From Oncomelania hupensis (lineage: Eukaryota > Mollusca > Gastropoda > Littorinimorpha > Pomatiopsidae), in the NCBI GenBank assembly GCA_036898135.1, contig JBAHVR010000227.1:1-64000 (forward strand): a stretch of 64,000 nucleotides of DNA. The letters run 5' to 3'. Below the pieces are notes generated by a model that was not told where the DNA came from, did no database searches, and saw only the letters and a program-made list of their open reading frames with translations. Made by a program: the position numbers and the translations under genes. Of this stretch, positions 32,076 to 41,326 are shown in pieces; the first letter of the stretch is position 1, and each line of letters opens with the position of its first letter.

Positions 32076-35000
32076 ATGTCCTTCAAACCACCTCAACGTT
32101 TTGATTTTTCTCACCCTGAAACATGGCCGACGTGGCGACAACGGTTCGGCAGATACAGAACAGCGTCCAAACTTTCAGGTGAAAGCTTTGATATTCAGGT
32201 TAGTGCTCTCATTTACGCCATGGGCGATGAGGCAGAGAAGATTCATAGCACCTTCAAGATCGTAACAGAAAGAAGAGATGACGCAGATCCTCCTGATCCA
32301 CTTTTGACAACTTTTGAAGACGTGATCACCATGTTTGACAACCACTTCAACCCTAGAGTCAGCATTATCCATGAACGTGCAAGATTTCACCAACGTGCTC
32401 AAGCAGCTGGTGAAAATGTAGAAACTTTCGTACGTGCCCTTTATGACTTGGCTGAGCATGCCAGTTTTGCTGAGAAAGAGACAGTGATTCGTGACAGACT
32501 TGTTGTTGGTCTGCGTGATCGTGAGCTGTCTGAGCGACTTCAACTGCAACCAGACTTGACTCTTCAGCAGGCTATCTCCCAGGCAAGACAGTATGAGCAG
32601 GTCAAGTCTCAGCTTGGTGAACAACGGGCAGTACTGGATGCAGTGCATAGCAACGTACACCCCAAAAGCAGTGGTGGTGGCTACAACAAACAATATCAGA
32701 GTGGTCGTGGTGGTCAAGGTCAACGTGGTTCTCGTGGTCGTCGTTTCAACCGTGATGGTGGTGCTCGACCGTCACGTGGTAGCAATGACAGTAGTCAGAT
32801 GTGTGGCAAATGTGGCTACCCAGTGCATAGAAACAAGCAAGACTGTCCTGCTAGAGGCAAGACTTGCATGAGCTGTCGCAAGTACGGACATTTTAGTGCT
32901 GTTTGTCGCAAATCGCGCTCCAATGTCAGCTCTGTTGAGGCGTCGTCCTTAGTCAGTGCAGACTCAGTCAACATTCCTACATATTACCGAGGAGCCGATT
33001 CTGTTGTCAACGCCGATCAGCCTACTTACAGGCTTGGTGCTATTATAAACACTAACAGAAATGACCCCCCTTGGATTGTTCATTTGAATGTGTGTGATAC
33101 TCCTGTTCGATTCAAGATCGATTCAGGTGCCGATGTCTCCATCCTATCGACTGCAGAGTATGATCAACTGTACTGGCGACCAAAACTCCAGCCGACCAAT
33201 GCAGTTTTTACCAGTCCCGGTGGAAAGCTTGACTGCAAAGGCGAGTTCACTACAGTTGTGAAGATGAAGAAAGGAGACTTCAAGATGAAATTCTTTGTTG
33301 TGAACACTCATAGTGAAAATCTTCTTGGAAGATCTGCAGCGTGTCAGCTAGGCCTCATCCAGCGTATTGATGATGTCACTCCATCTTCCGTCCTTCCACT
33401 GTTTGGCGACATTGATGACCAGCCTGTACGTTGTACACCTGTCAAGATTCAATTGAAGGAAGATGCTGAGCCTTACAGCTTACCAACAGCAAGGCGAGTC
33501 CCTATCCCTTTGCTTGAAAAAGTCAAAGCTGAATTGCAACGTATGAAACAAGCTGACGTGATTGAGGAAATCACTGACCCCACTGACTGGTGCTCACCTA
33601 TGGTGGCGGTTTTGAAAAAGTCCGGAGCTGTACGCATATGTACTGATTTGAAGAAGCTCAATGTTGCTGTCAAGCGTGAACGCTACATGATCCCAACACT
33701 TGAAGATATACTGCACAAGCTTAACGGATCCAAAATATTTTCTAAGCTTGATGCCACATCAGGATTCTGGCAGATTCCTCTAGACCTTGAAAGCGCTAAG
33801 TTGACAACCTTCATCAGTCCTTTTGGCCGTTTCTTTTATAAGAGACTTCCTTTTGGAATCACTTCAGCGCCTGAGATTTTCCAACGCAAGATGGAAGAAA
33901 TCCTCCAAGGCATTAGTAACGTCATTTGCTTTTTCGATGACGTCTTCATTCACAGTGCCAATCCTGAAGAGCATGAACGTCACCTTGATCAAGTCCTGAA
34001 GCGCCTGAATGATGTTAACCTGAAGCTGAACAAGGATAAGTCTGAGTTTCGGAAAACTGAAATAGAATTTCTTGGTCATCGCATCAGTGGTGATGGTGTT
34101 TGTCCAGACGAAGAGAAAGTAGCAGCAATCCGCAACATGCCAGATCCGACTAACGTGACGGAACTCAAACGTATTTTGGGCATGATGAACTTTCTTGGTC
34201 GTTTCGTTCCAAACATGTCAACTACGCTTCGTCCTGTCACTCAGCTGCTAGAAAAAGATTGTGAATGGACCTGGCAGGAGTCCCAGAAACAAGCTTTCAA
34301 AGCTGCCAAAGATGCTATTTCTAAAGCAACGTCACTTGCCTTCTTTGACGTCAACAAGCCCACTGTGGTTAGTAGCGATGCCAGCAGTTACGGCCTTGGC
34401 TCAGTGTTACTGCAGCAGCATGATGCCAGTCTACGTCCTGTGGCGTACTGTTCTCGTACCCTGACCACTGCTGAGCGCTCCTATGCACAAATTGAGAAAG
34501 AGTGCCTGGCCGCAGTGTGGGCCTGCGAGAAGTTTTCAAGGTATCTTGTTGGCCTTGAGACTTTTACTCTTGAGACTGATCACAAGCCCCTGGTTCCCCT
34601 GATCAATACCAAGGACTTGCAAGATGCACCCCTTCGCTGTCAGCGTCTCCTCATGAGGTTGCGACGATTCAACCCGATAGCTATCTACTCTCCTGGCAAG
34701 AGTTTGGTGATTGCCGACACTTTGTCGCGAAGCCCTCAACAGGCCGTTTCCCAGCAGCAAATAAATGCTATCACTGAGCTTGAGGAAGAAGTCCAAGTCT
34801 ATGTGGATTCTGTTCGTCAGGCGTGGCCCGCCTCAGACGAAAAGCTACGACAGATTGCAGCTTACACCAGTGAAGACAGAGTTCTTCAAGCGGCTATTTC
34901 CTACACAACAAATGGATGGCCAGCTTCAATCCAAGAAGTCAACCCTGCAGTTAGAGAATTGCATGCGGTTAGAAGCGAGCTCAGTGTCAAGGATGGTCTA

Positions 35001-36221
35001 CTCATCAGAGCATCAAGAATCGTCATTCCAGACAAGCTGCGAGAAGAAATTCTCAACACAATCCATGCCGGTCATCTTGGTATTACCAAATGCCGAGAAA
35101 GAGCAGCTTCATCTGTTTGGTGGCCTGGTATTTCGAAAGATATTGTTCGCGTTGTTCGCAACTGCCAGTTTTGTGAAGAACACCAGCCATCACAGCCAAA
35201 AGAGCCACTTTGCCCTACTCCCCTGCCGGAGCGTCCCTTTCAAAGAGTGGCTGCTGACCTATGTGAACATGAAGGTTCGCATTATCTCGTCCTTGTCGAC
35301 TACTACAGTCGGTATCTTGAAATTGCCTATATGCCCCGAATCACCACCGACATGGTCATAGGCAGATTGAAAAACATCTTCGCTCATCATGGTATCCCTG
35401 AAGTACTTGTTACTGATAATGGCCGTCAGTTCACTGCTACAGATTTCAAGTTGTTTGCAGCGCAGTGGAACTTCCAGCATGTTACCAGCTCTCCGTACTT
35501 CCCTCAAGCCAACGGAGAAGCAGAGCGTGCCGTTCGTGAGGCGAAGAAGATCCTATCCCAGAAAGACCACTTTCTAGCTCTCTTGACCCATAGAGCTACT
35601 CCCACTGTCCCTACAGGTGTCAGTCCTGCTGAACTGTTAATGGGTCGTCCCCTTCGCACAACTCTTCCTGTGCTCCCTCAAAACCTTGAGCCCCACTTGA
35701 TCAACAAAGAAGCCGTTGCTGTCCGTGACAGTAAGCAAAAGCGTGCCAACAAAGTTCACTATGACAAACGTCACGGTACTTCTACACTTCGCCCTCTCCG
35801 TCCTGGTGAAGTGGTCCTCCAAAAGCTCCCTCAAGATAAATATTGGGGAAATCCTGCTGTTGTTGTTCGACAGTGTGACCCTCGATCCTACATGGTGGAC
35901 ACCGGAAATGGTTTGTTCAGAAGAAACCGCTGGCACATCAAACCGTCTACAACAGCTAAACCACCAATCGTTCCTCAGCCGAACATTCAAGTTCATCCTG
36001 TTCCGAACACAGCAGTACAGCTGCCTGCTCCCACCAAGCCAGCAACTATACCTGTTGCTATCCAGCCAGCAGTCCAGTCCAGACCGCTTTCTCCACAACC
36101 CCCAGTTGTTGCCGCACCTGTACATCCAAGACTTCCAGGCATAAACCAAGCGCATCCTCTGGCCCAAACAAGAAGTGGACGTCCAGTCCGACGCCCGCAA
36201 CGCCTGATTGAAGAAATGTAA
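32076..36221 (+). CDS. Ty3/gypsy gag-pol polyprotein
   Basis: This single 1381-residue frame encodes gag and pol without a frameshift. Gag spans about 1-240. Two zinc knuckles lie at Cys243-Cys257 (X5 spacing at its end) and Cys264-Cys277. The aspartic protease has DSGA at 349-352. RT (about 455-720) has LPFGITSAPE and a FFDD box at 619-622, where most elements have YXDD. RNase H (about 755-885) shows Asp768. The integrase zinc finger is His997, His1000, Cys1030, Cys1033, and its DDE triad is Asp1061, Asp1114, Glu1150. The last ~100 residues are Pro-rich. The protein would form capsids, copy the RNA and insert the cDNA. The start Met at 32076 gives a 270-bp leader. All catalytic residues looked for are present. 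Confidence 0.96.
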   Translation: MSFKPPQRFDFSHPETWPTWRQRFGRYRTASKLSGESFDIQVSALIYAMGDEAEKIHSTFKIVTERRDDADPPDPLLTTFEDVITMFDNHFNPRVSIIHERARFHQRAQAAGENVETFVRALYDLAEHASFAEKETVIRDRLVVGLRDRELSERLQLQPDLTLQQAISQARQYEQVKSQLGEQRAVLDAVHSNVHPKSSGGGYNKQYQSGRGGQGQRGSRGRRFNRDGGARPSRGSNDSSQMCGKCGYPVHRNKQDCPARGKTCMSCRKYGHFSAVCRKSRSNVSSVEASSLVSADSVNIPTYYRGADSVVNADQPTYRLGAIINTNRNDPPWIVHLNVCDTPVRFKIDSGADVSILSTAEYDQLYWRPKLQPTNAVFTSPGGKLDCKGEFTTVVKMKKGDFKMKFFVVNTHSENLLGRSAACQLGLIQRIDDVTPSSVLPLFGDIDDQPVRCTPVKIQLKEDAEPYSLPTARRVPIPLLEKVKAELQRMKQADVIEEITDPTDWCSPMVAVLKKSGAVRICTDLKKLNVAVKRERYMIPTLEDILHKLNGSKIFSKLDATSGFWQIPLDLESAKLTTFISPFGRFFYKRLPFGITSAPEIFQRKMEEILQGISNVICFFDDVFIHSANPEEHERHLDQVLKRLNDVNLKLNKDKSEFRKTEIEFLGHRISGDGVCPDEEKVAAIRNMPDPTNVTELKRILGMMNFLGRFVPNMSTTLRPVTQLLEKDCEWTWQESQKQAFKAAKDAISKATSLAFFDVNKPTVVSSDASSYGLGSVLLQQHDASLRPVAYCSRTLTTAERSYAQIEKECLAAVWACEKFSRYLVGLETFTLETDHKPLVPLINTKDLQDAPLRCQRLLMRLRRFNPIAIYSPGKSLVIADTLSRSPQQAVSQQQINAITELEEEVQVYVDSVRQAWPASDEKLRQIAAYTSEDRVLQAAISYTTNGWPASIQEVNPAVRELHAVRSELSVKDGLLIRASRIVIPDKLREEILNTIHAGHLGITKCRERAASSVWWPGISKDIVRVVRNCQFCEEHQPSQPKEPLCPTPLPERPFQRVAADLCEHEGSHYLVLVDYYSRYLEIAYMPRITTDMVIGRLKNIFAHHGIPEVLVTDNGRQFTATDFKLFAAQWNFQHVTSSPYFPQANGEAERAVREAKKILSQKDHFLALLTHRATPTVPTGVSPAELLMGRPLRTTLPVLPQNLEPHLINKEAVAVRDSKQKRANKVHYDKRHGTSTLRPLRPGEVVLQKLPQDKYWGNPAVVVRQCDPRSYMVDTGNGLFRRNRWHIKPSTTAKPPIVPQPNIQVHPVPNTAVQLPAPTKPATIPVAIQPAVQSRPLSPQPPVVAAPVHPRLPGINQAHPLAQTRSGRPVRRPQRLIEEM

Positions 36222-36348
36222 AAGAAAAGGAAAGAGAAGAAAAGAAAGACTTTCGGAACATTATGTTTTGAGTAATAACTCTCCTTCGGTTATACATAAA
36301 CTCTAATCTATAATAAATCGGCACATTTCGCTAGTGCAGTATGTCCAT

Positions 36349-36363
36349 AAAAAAAGGGGGAGA
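36349..36363 (+). promoter_or_regulatory. Polypurine tract
   Basis: A run of A's then G's ending AGA abuts the 3' LTR. It would prime plus-strand DNA synthesis. Confidence 0.85.
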
Positions 36364-36541
36364 TGTAATAATATTTGCATATATTTCGGTACTAAAACTA
36401 CTTCCGGGTGGTGTCGTCATAAACAGGGCTGACTAACGTACAAATAAAATCAACTCCAGCTGAGCAACTCCGCATTGTCTTCTAGTCTGTCATACTAGCT
36501 GTATGTGCTGTAATATTATTATCTCGGTTCACACTATTGCA
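36364..36541 (+). repeat. 3' LTR of the 178-bp-LTR gypsy element
   Basis: It reads identical to 31628-31805. Confidence 0.95.
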
Positions 36542-36619
36542 TGAATGAACCTTGAGGTTGAACGTCCACACCTAACCATTGGCGATGTGGCAGACGGGGA
36601 TAACTATCAGGGGGAGAAT

Positions 36620-36850
36620 GGGATTACATTACATTATTGTTGCTTTAGGTCCAGCGGACTCTTCCGAGCCAAATTCGGAACCGGACAACCCCTGATCCGC
36701 ATAAAAGATCTGCTGAAACAACCCTAGTGGTAAAACCGAAAGCTCTCCACCAGCCAGTCACTTTACAATAAAGACATCCCACGCAGGGGACGGCTGAGGC
36801 TTCACACCAACTTATCGAACCCCCATTTACAAAAACAAAATAGAATACAA
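36620..36850 (-). mobile_element. SINE-like family B copy
   Basis: It starts at TTGCTTTAGGTCCAGCGGAC and runs through CTGATCCGCATAAAAGATCT, CACTTTACAATAAAGACATC and CCACGCAGGGGACGGCTGAG to CTTATCGAACCCCCATTTAC. It matches 53128-53345 closely. Its element strand is minus, ending in an ACAATAA-type tail. It lies ~80 bp from the gypsy 3' LTR. Confidence 0.8.
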
Positions 36851-36875
36851 ACATCATTTATAAATACACGAATTA

Positions 36876-36876
<1 letters not shown>

Positions 36877-36936
<60 letters not shown>
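36877..36936. repeat. (AGT)n microsatellite
   Basis: About 20 AGT units. Confidence 0.97.
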
Positions 36937-36937
<1 letters not shown>

Positions 36938-37239
36938 AGAGAGACTTTATAGTCAAAAGAGCTGCTCAAGTTGCTAGCCCTTATTCTGACTTTTGTTGAG
37001 CCCAGGATAGGAGAAAGGCGGCGCGTCACCACGGCGGATTGGATTGACAACAACGCCACCACGCCACCAGGCGAAACCAGGGAGAGCAATGGGGTACGCG
37101 AGACTGATAGCGGCCCCATAGCCAAGATATGTAATGGCTCGCTTCCACATTGACGTTGTCGGACTTGTAAGGAACAGAGCTCTGTGTAGGCTTGGGTTTT
37201 AGGGCTTTGGCGTGTCAAAAATAGATTTGCGATGTGGAA

Positions 37240-37510
37240 AACTATTGTTATAGTATTAAAGAAAGTCGCTGTGAAATACGGTATTTTGGAATGTAGTGTA
37301 AAAAGAGCAACCGCGGTGAAATACGGTATTTTAGGATGTAGTGTGAAAAAATGGTACCGCGGTGACATATGGTCTTTTGGGATGTAGTATTAAACCGGGC
37401 CCGCTATGAAATATGGTCTTTTGGGATGCAGTATGAAAAGAGGTACCGCGGTGAAATATGGTCTTCTGGGATGTGGCATGAAAGAGAGTCGCTGTAAAAT
37501 ATGGTCTTTG
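37240..37510. repeat. Minisatellite, unit about 50-60 bp
   Basis: Five imperfect units share GAAATAYGGTCTTTTGGGAT, then GTAGTATGAAAAGAGGTACC and GCGGT. The unit can be followed from about 37255 to 37505. Confidence 0.85.
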
Positions 37511-37799
37511 TGACCGTTCTTTTTTTATATTTAACTGGGAGCAGAGATTAAATGGGGAAGAGGGGGGGGGGAGGGGCGGGTGGAATGTGCAAGGGAGGCT
37601 TTTTGTCTTACGGTTTAGGTGATGCAGGTTGGAGTGAAGGCGGAAAGTTGGGAATATGTGGGGAGGAAAATAATATGGCTGTGAAGGTGAAGGGCTGGGA
37701 GGGCGAGGGGTGGGTCTATGGGGATTTGTACAGTGGTGTTGGAGCGCCGTTTGCGCCACCGTGCGGGATAGTTACTGCTAAATGGACCACGAAAATGGG

Positions 37800-38160
37800 A
37801 AAGTCTTGCAATGGTAGGAAGGATTATCTTGGATCATGAAGGTGGGAACGTTTGGCAAGTAGGAAGGATTAGTTTGGACCATGAAGGTGGGAAAGTTTGG
37901 CAAGGATAGGAAGGATTATCTTGGACCATGAAGGTGGGAAAGTTTGGCAACGGTAGGAAGGATTTTTTGGGACCATGAAGGTGGGAAAGTTTGAAACGGT
38001 AGGAAGGATTATCTTGGACCATGAAGGTGGGAAAGTTTGGCAAGGATAGGAAGGATTATCTTGGACCACGAAGGAGGGAAAGTTTGACAAGGATAGGAAG
38101 ATTTATCTTGGACCACGAAGTTGGGAAAGTATGGCTAGGGTAGGAAGGATAATCTGGAGA
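37800..38160. repeat. Minisatellite, unit about 45 bp
   Basis: Eight units share AGGAAGGATTATCTTGGACC, then ATGAAGGTGGGAAAGTTTGG and CAAGGAT. The first and last copies are the most diverged. Confidence 0.92.
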
Positions 38161-38186
38161 CAAAGTTCGATGTAATGTCCCTCTCG

Positions 38187-38252
38187 CTTAGAAGGTGTGT
38201 GTGTGGGTGGGTGGGTGGGTGGGTGTGTTTGTGTGAGTGTGTGTGGGTGGAG
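38187..38252. repeat. (GTGG)n/(GT)n repeat
   Basis: GT and GGGT units. Confidence 0.9.
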
Positions 38253-38324
38253 TGATGCATTTTCATGATGTTACTATTGCTACTAATTACTACTACTACC
38301 ATTACTACACCATCAACTACTGAT

Positions 38325-38369
<45 letters not shown>

Positions 38370-38412
38370 TTACTACTACTATTATTATTATTACTACTAC
38401 TATTACTACTAC
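38325..38412. repeat. (CTA)n microsatellite
   Basis: CTA units with ATT and CCA variants. Confidence 0.95.
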
Positions 38413-38536
38413 CGCCACCACCACCACCTAGCTCCTCTCCCTTTGCTCTTTCCCAAGAATTGTGTTGGGCCTTTGCGGTTTCTCGTTTTGTGCGAGTAGT
38501 ATTGATTTTCAGTCTTTAGGTTTCTCCTTTCAGAAT

Positions 38537-38616
38537 TCTTCTTCTTCTTCTTCTTCTTCTTCTTCTTCTTCTTCTTCTTCTTCTTCTTCTTCTTCTTCTT
38601 CTTCTTCTTCTTCTTC
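38537..38616. repeat. (TTC)n microsatellite
   Basis: About 26 units. Confidence 0.97.
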
Positions 38617-38690
38617 ACAATTTGAATCTCAAATTACAGTTTGAATGACTGCGTCTCAATCACTTCGGCCAAATTGGACAACACACATTC

Positions 38691-38765
38691 TTCTTCTTCT
38701 TCTTCTTCTTCTTCTTCTTCTTCTTCTTCTTCTTCTTCTTCTTCTTCTTCTTCTTCCTCTTCCTC
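38691..38765. repeat. (TTC)n microsatellite, second tract
   Basis: About 22 units. It lies 75 bp after the previous tract with the same phase of repeat. Confidence 0.97.
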
Positions 38766-38769
38766 TTCA

Positions 38770-40667
38770 TTTCTTCGTGCGATTCGTCTTTTGATTAATC
38801 TTTCGAGCTCCTATTGCAGATACAAATGCCTGAAGACGATCGGTGGCGCACACAGCGTAGCTTATAGTTCGTCTGTCAAGTGGAGTGGCCCACGTAAGCA
38901 TGGGCCAAGTCTCAGCTACGCAGAGTGTCGTTGATGCGATTTATTCTTGTTGGAGGATTCCGCCTGGAATAAGAACTGACGTGCTTGTTTCTTTTCTCAT
39001 CGTCCTCGTCTTCCGCCTTCCTTCTCTCCCCCTCGTCTTCCTTTTCTTCTTCTTTCTCCTCCTTCTTTTTCTTCCTCTATTTCAAGATCGTTCCTTTCTG
39101 TCTGTTTCGATTATGTTGTCGGTTTTCCATTGCCGGATGTCTTGAAGGCAAATTGCTTTTATGGTACGAATCCCTACAGATGTGTAAGGAGAACCTGTAT
39201 TAAGGTTTGCAGTTTGCAGAATGCCTTAAAGGCAAGCGATGTTGTTCTCTGAAAGCCAACAGATATAGTTATACGAAAACCTTGTAATATAGTAGAGTTT
39301 GCAATACTTTGCCTTCAATTTCCAGTTGTATTGGACATGTTATGCCTGCATTACGATGCATGTTACATAACCTATTGATCCGTCAAAGACACACATTGAC
39401 ATTATACGTTATTCGCTTCTTGGCTTGGGATACGGAAGCTTGTCACATCGAAACCGGACAATATTCACGAGCGCGCAAAGCTCGCGAATGCAATATTCTC
39501 CGATCGAGATGTGACATTTTTTATAGTCCACGTCTAAGATGCGAATAACATTAATGTATCAACATCTTTAATTGGAAAAAAAAAGAGGAATTTAAATTAA
39601 ACTAGAGGAGAAAAATGTGTATCGACGACCACTTTACACATTGCTTTCCACTGACGTCATTCGAATGCACAACCAAAAATAGTCCCCAATCAGAAGAGTT
39701 CCTTCACAATGACATTTATTCGGCACTCACACAAACATAAACGTACGCACGAGTACCCACGATCCAACCACCCACCAGCACACTCACACCCATACACACA
39801 GTAAAGGGAAAATGAACTTCAGGACGTGACACTTGACAGGTTCCTTCAACCAAACTTCACCAGTGAAAAACAATGCCAGTTTCATTTCATTGATTCGTCT
39901 CCGCTTCATTTAAGATGTAGACCTATAGGCATCAGTTAACTCTAGCTTAGGCAGCCAATGAAAAACAATGCCATTTTCATTTCCTGATTCAGTCGGTCCA
40001 TTTACCCGTAAGACTCTTCATTTCATTGAGACCATCATTGCTGTAGTATTTGTGAATTTTTGACGGTTCGGAAATAAAACCTTTCTGATTAAAGCCCATG
40101 CCACACGAGCGTCAAATCTACTGGACTTGACGCGAATCGGAGCAATTTTCGGTCGGAATTTCATTTTGACTTGAATCGCGCAGTGCCACACGAAAGTCGC
40201 ACATCGAGTCAAACTTGAGGGTTATTGGTCTTGAAGTTTTGCTGTACGTGTGTTGTGATCACGTGATTCGTATTCTGCTTCTCATTGGCCAAAAGGTCCG
40301 AATCACACAATCGAGACTCGCGGAATTAGAACATTTTGAAAGTCGGCAATCGGAGCCAATTCAAAGAATCTGGATTCGCGATGCACAGGGTGCCACACGA
40401 CAATCAAGGGATTTTGTCGTGATTCAAGAAGGCCGTTTGGTTTTTTTAGTCTTTGCAGAAAAGTCATAGGAGACGGCGATTCTTAAATGGGTTAAAAGTA
40501 GGCCCTGTATTCTTACAACTTGAATATTTCACACCTTGCTAGAAACATCGTCATCTGTGATTGGTCAATTTACCATGCGATATCAGTTTTATTCGCACTC
40601 TACTTGACCAATGAAAATATACAGTAAGACCCTGGTGGAGATCGCTACATTAAGTTTTCTCAGCTGT
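38770..40667. other. Unassigned intergenic DNA
   Basis: About 1.9 kb of fairly unique DNA. CT-rich sequence lies at 39000-39090. At 40090-40410 a phrase like 'TGCCACACGA' recurs three times (about 40100, 40193 and 40392) in AT-balanced DNA, which could mark an old repeat. No gene is recognised. Confidence 0.45.
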
Positions 40668-40678
40668 CCTGCAGTTTG
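40668..40678. repeat. Target site duplication CCTGCAGTTTG (left)
   Basis: The same 11 bp occurs after the LINE tail at 48020-48030. Confidence 0.85.
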
Positions 40679-40791
40679 GACATTCTGCTTTTTGCCTTCA
40701 TAGAAAGAGGATGTTTACTGCTTACGCTGCTCTATGGTTCTGCTAGCACGCTCTGCCACCACTTGCTGCTGTATGCCATTGCCTACTTGTT

Positions 40792-41030
40792 GCGCTCTCA
40801 CACAGTGTTGCTCGTCCCCTGGTGGGGATACTACCCAGCACACTGTGGTTCGGTCGAGGCCTTACCTGCACACCCCTGCTGTACGTCGACGCACTCCGCC
40901 TTTTGACTTTTTGCGCTCCCCCTTAGCGTTGCACATCCCCTGGAGGGGAGCTGCCCAGCACGCTCTGGTGCGGTCGAGGCTTTTCCATCGCCCTGCTGTT
41001 GCCACTTTACATCACGCTTTGCAGTGTGGC
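40792..41030 (+). repeat. Two-unit tandem repeat in the LINE 5'UTR
   Basis: Units begin at 40792 and 40913, 121 bp apart. They share GCGCTC, CGTCCCCTGGTGGGG / CATCCCCTGGAGGGG, CCCAGCACRCTSTGGTKCGG and TCGAGGC. It may be a promoter monomer array, as in some other LINEs. Confidence 0.75.
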
Positions 41031-41326
41031 TTCTACGTTGTCGTCACTCTACGCCCACTCACTGCCTCCTTGCCACCGCCTCTCCACTGCACGCCTTGCA
41101 GTGAGCGCCTTCGTTGCCTTGTCCGCGCTGCATCTCCTTTGTTTGCTGTCTGCCGTACGAGCCAGACGACTTCGATAACTGTATATCCTTTTTAGCTTTT
41201 TTACAGGTTATTTTCCCCCCCACCACGTAAGTCCATTGTGTGTTTGCGTGTGTGTACGTTAGAGATAGTTTTAACTGCACTTTTTACTTCGCATTGGCCT
41301 GCGGGCCGGCCTTCTTTGGCCTTGTC

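Larger units (their letters stand above)
31628..36541 (+). mobile_element. Complete Ty3/gypsy LTR retrotransposon, 178-bp LTRs
   Basis: The 4914-bp element has two 178-bp LTRs (TGTAATAAT...CTATTGCA) that read the same base for base, a 5-bp TGAAT target duplication, a PBS next to the 5' LTR, a polypurine tract before the 3' LTR and one intact gag-pol frame. LTR identity implies a very recent insertion. The pol order is PR-RT-RH-IN, the usual Ty3/gypsy order. There is no env. Protein features resemble the K02A2.6-like metazoan gypsy group. Confidence 0.96.

Noticed and set aside
32175..36200. Minus-strand and alternate-frame ORFs inside the gypsy gag-pol
   Set aside because: Shadows of the 1381-codon frame; none has a domain of its own.
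31628..36541. Endogenous retrovirus with env
   Set aside because: No env-like frame follows pol in either LTR element; only short untranslated sequence precedes each 3' LTR.
40090..40410. Possible DNA transposon around the TGCCACACGA repeats
   Set aside because: No convincing terminal inverted repeats or target duplication could be found.
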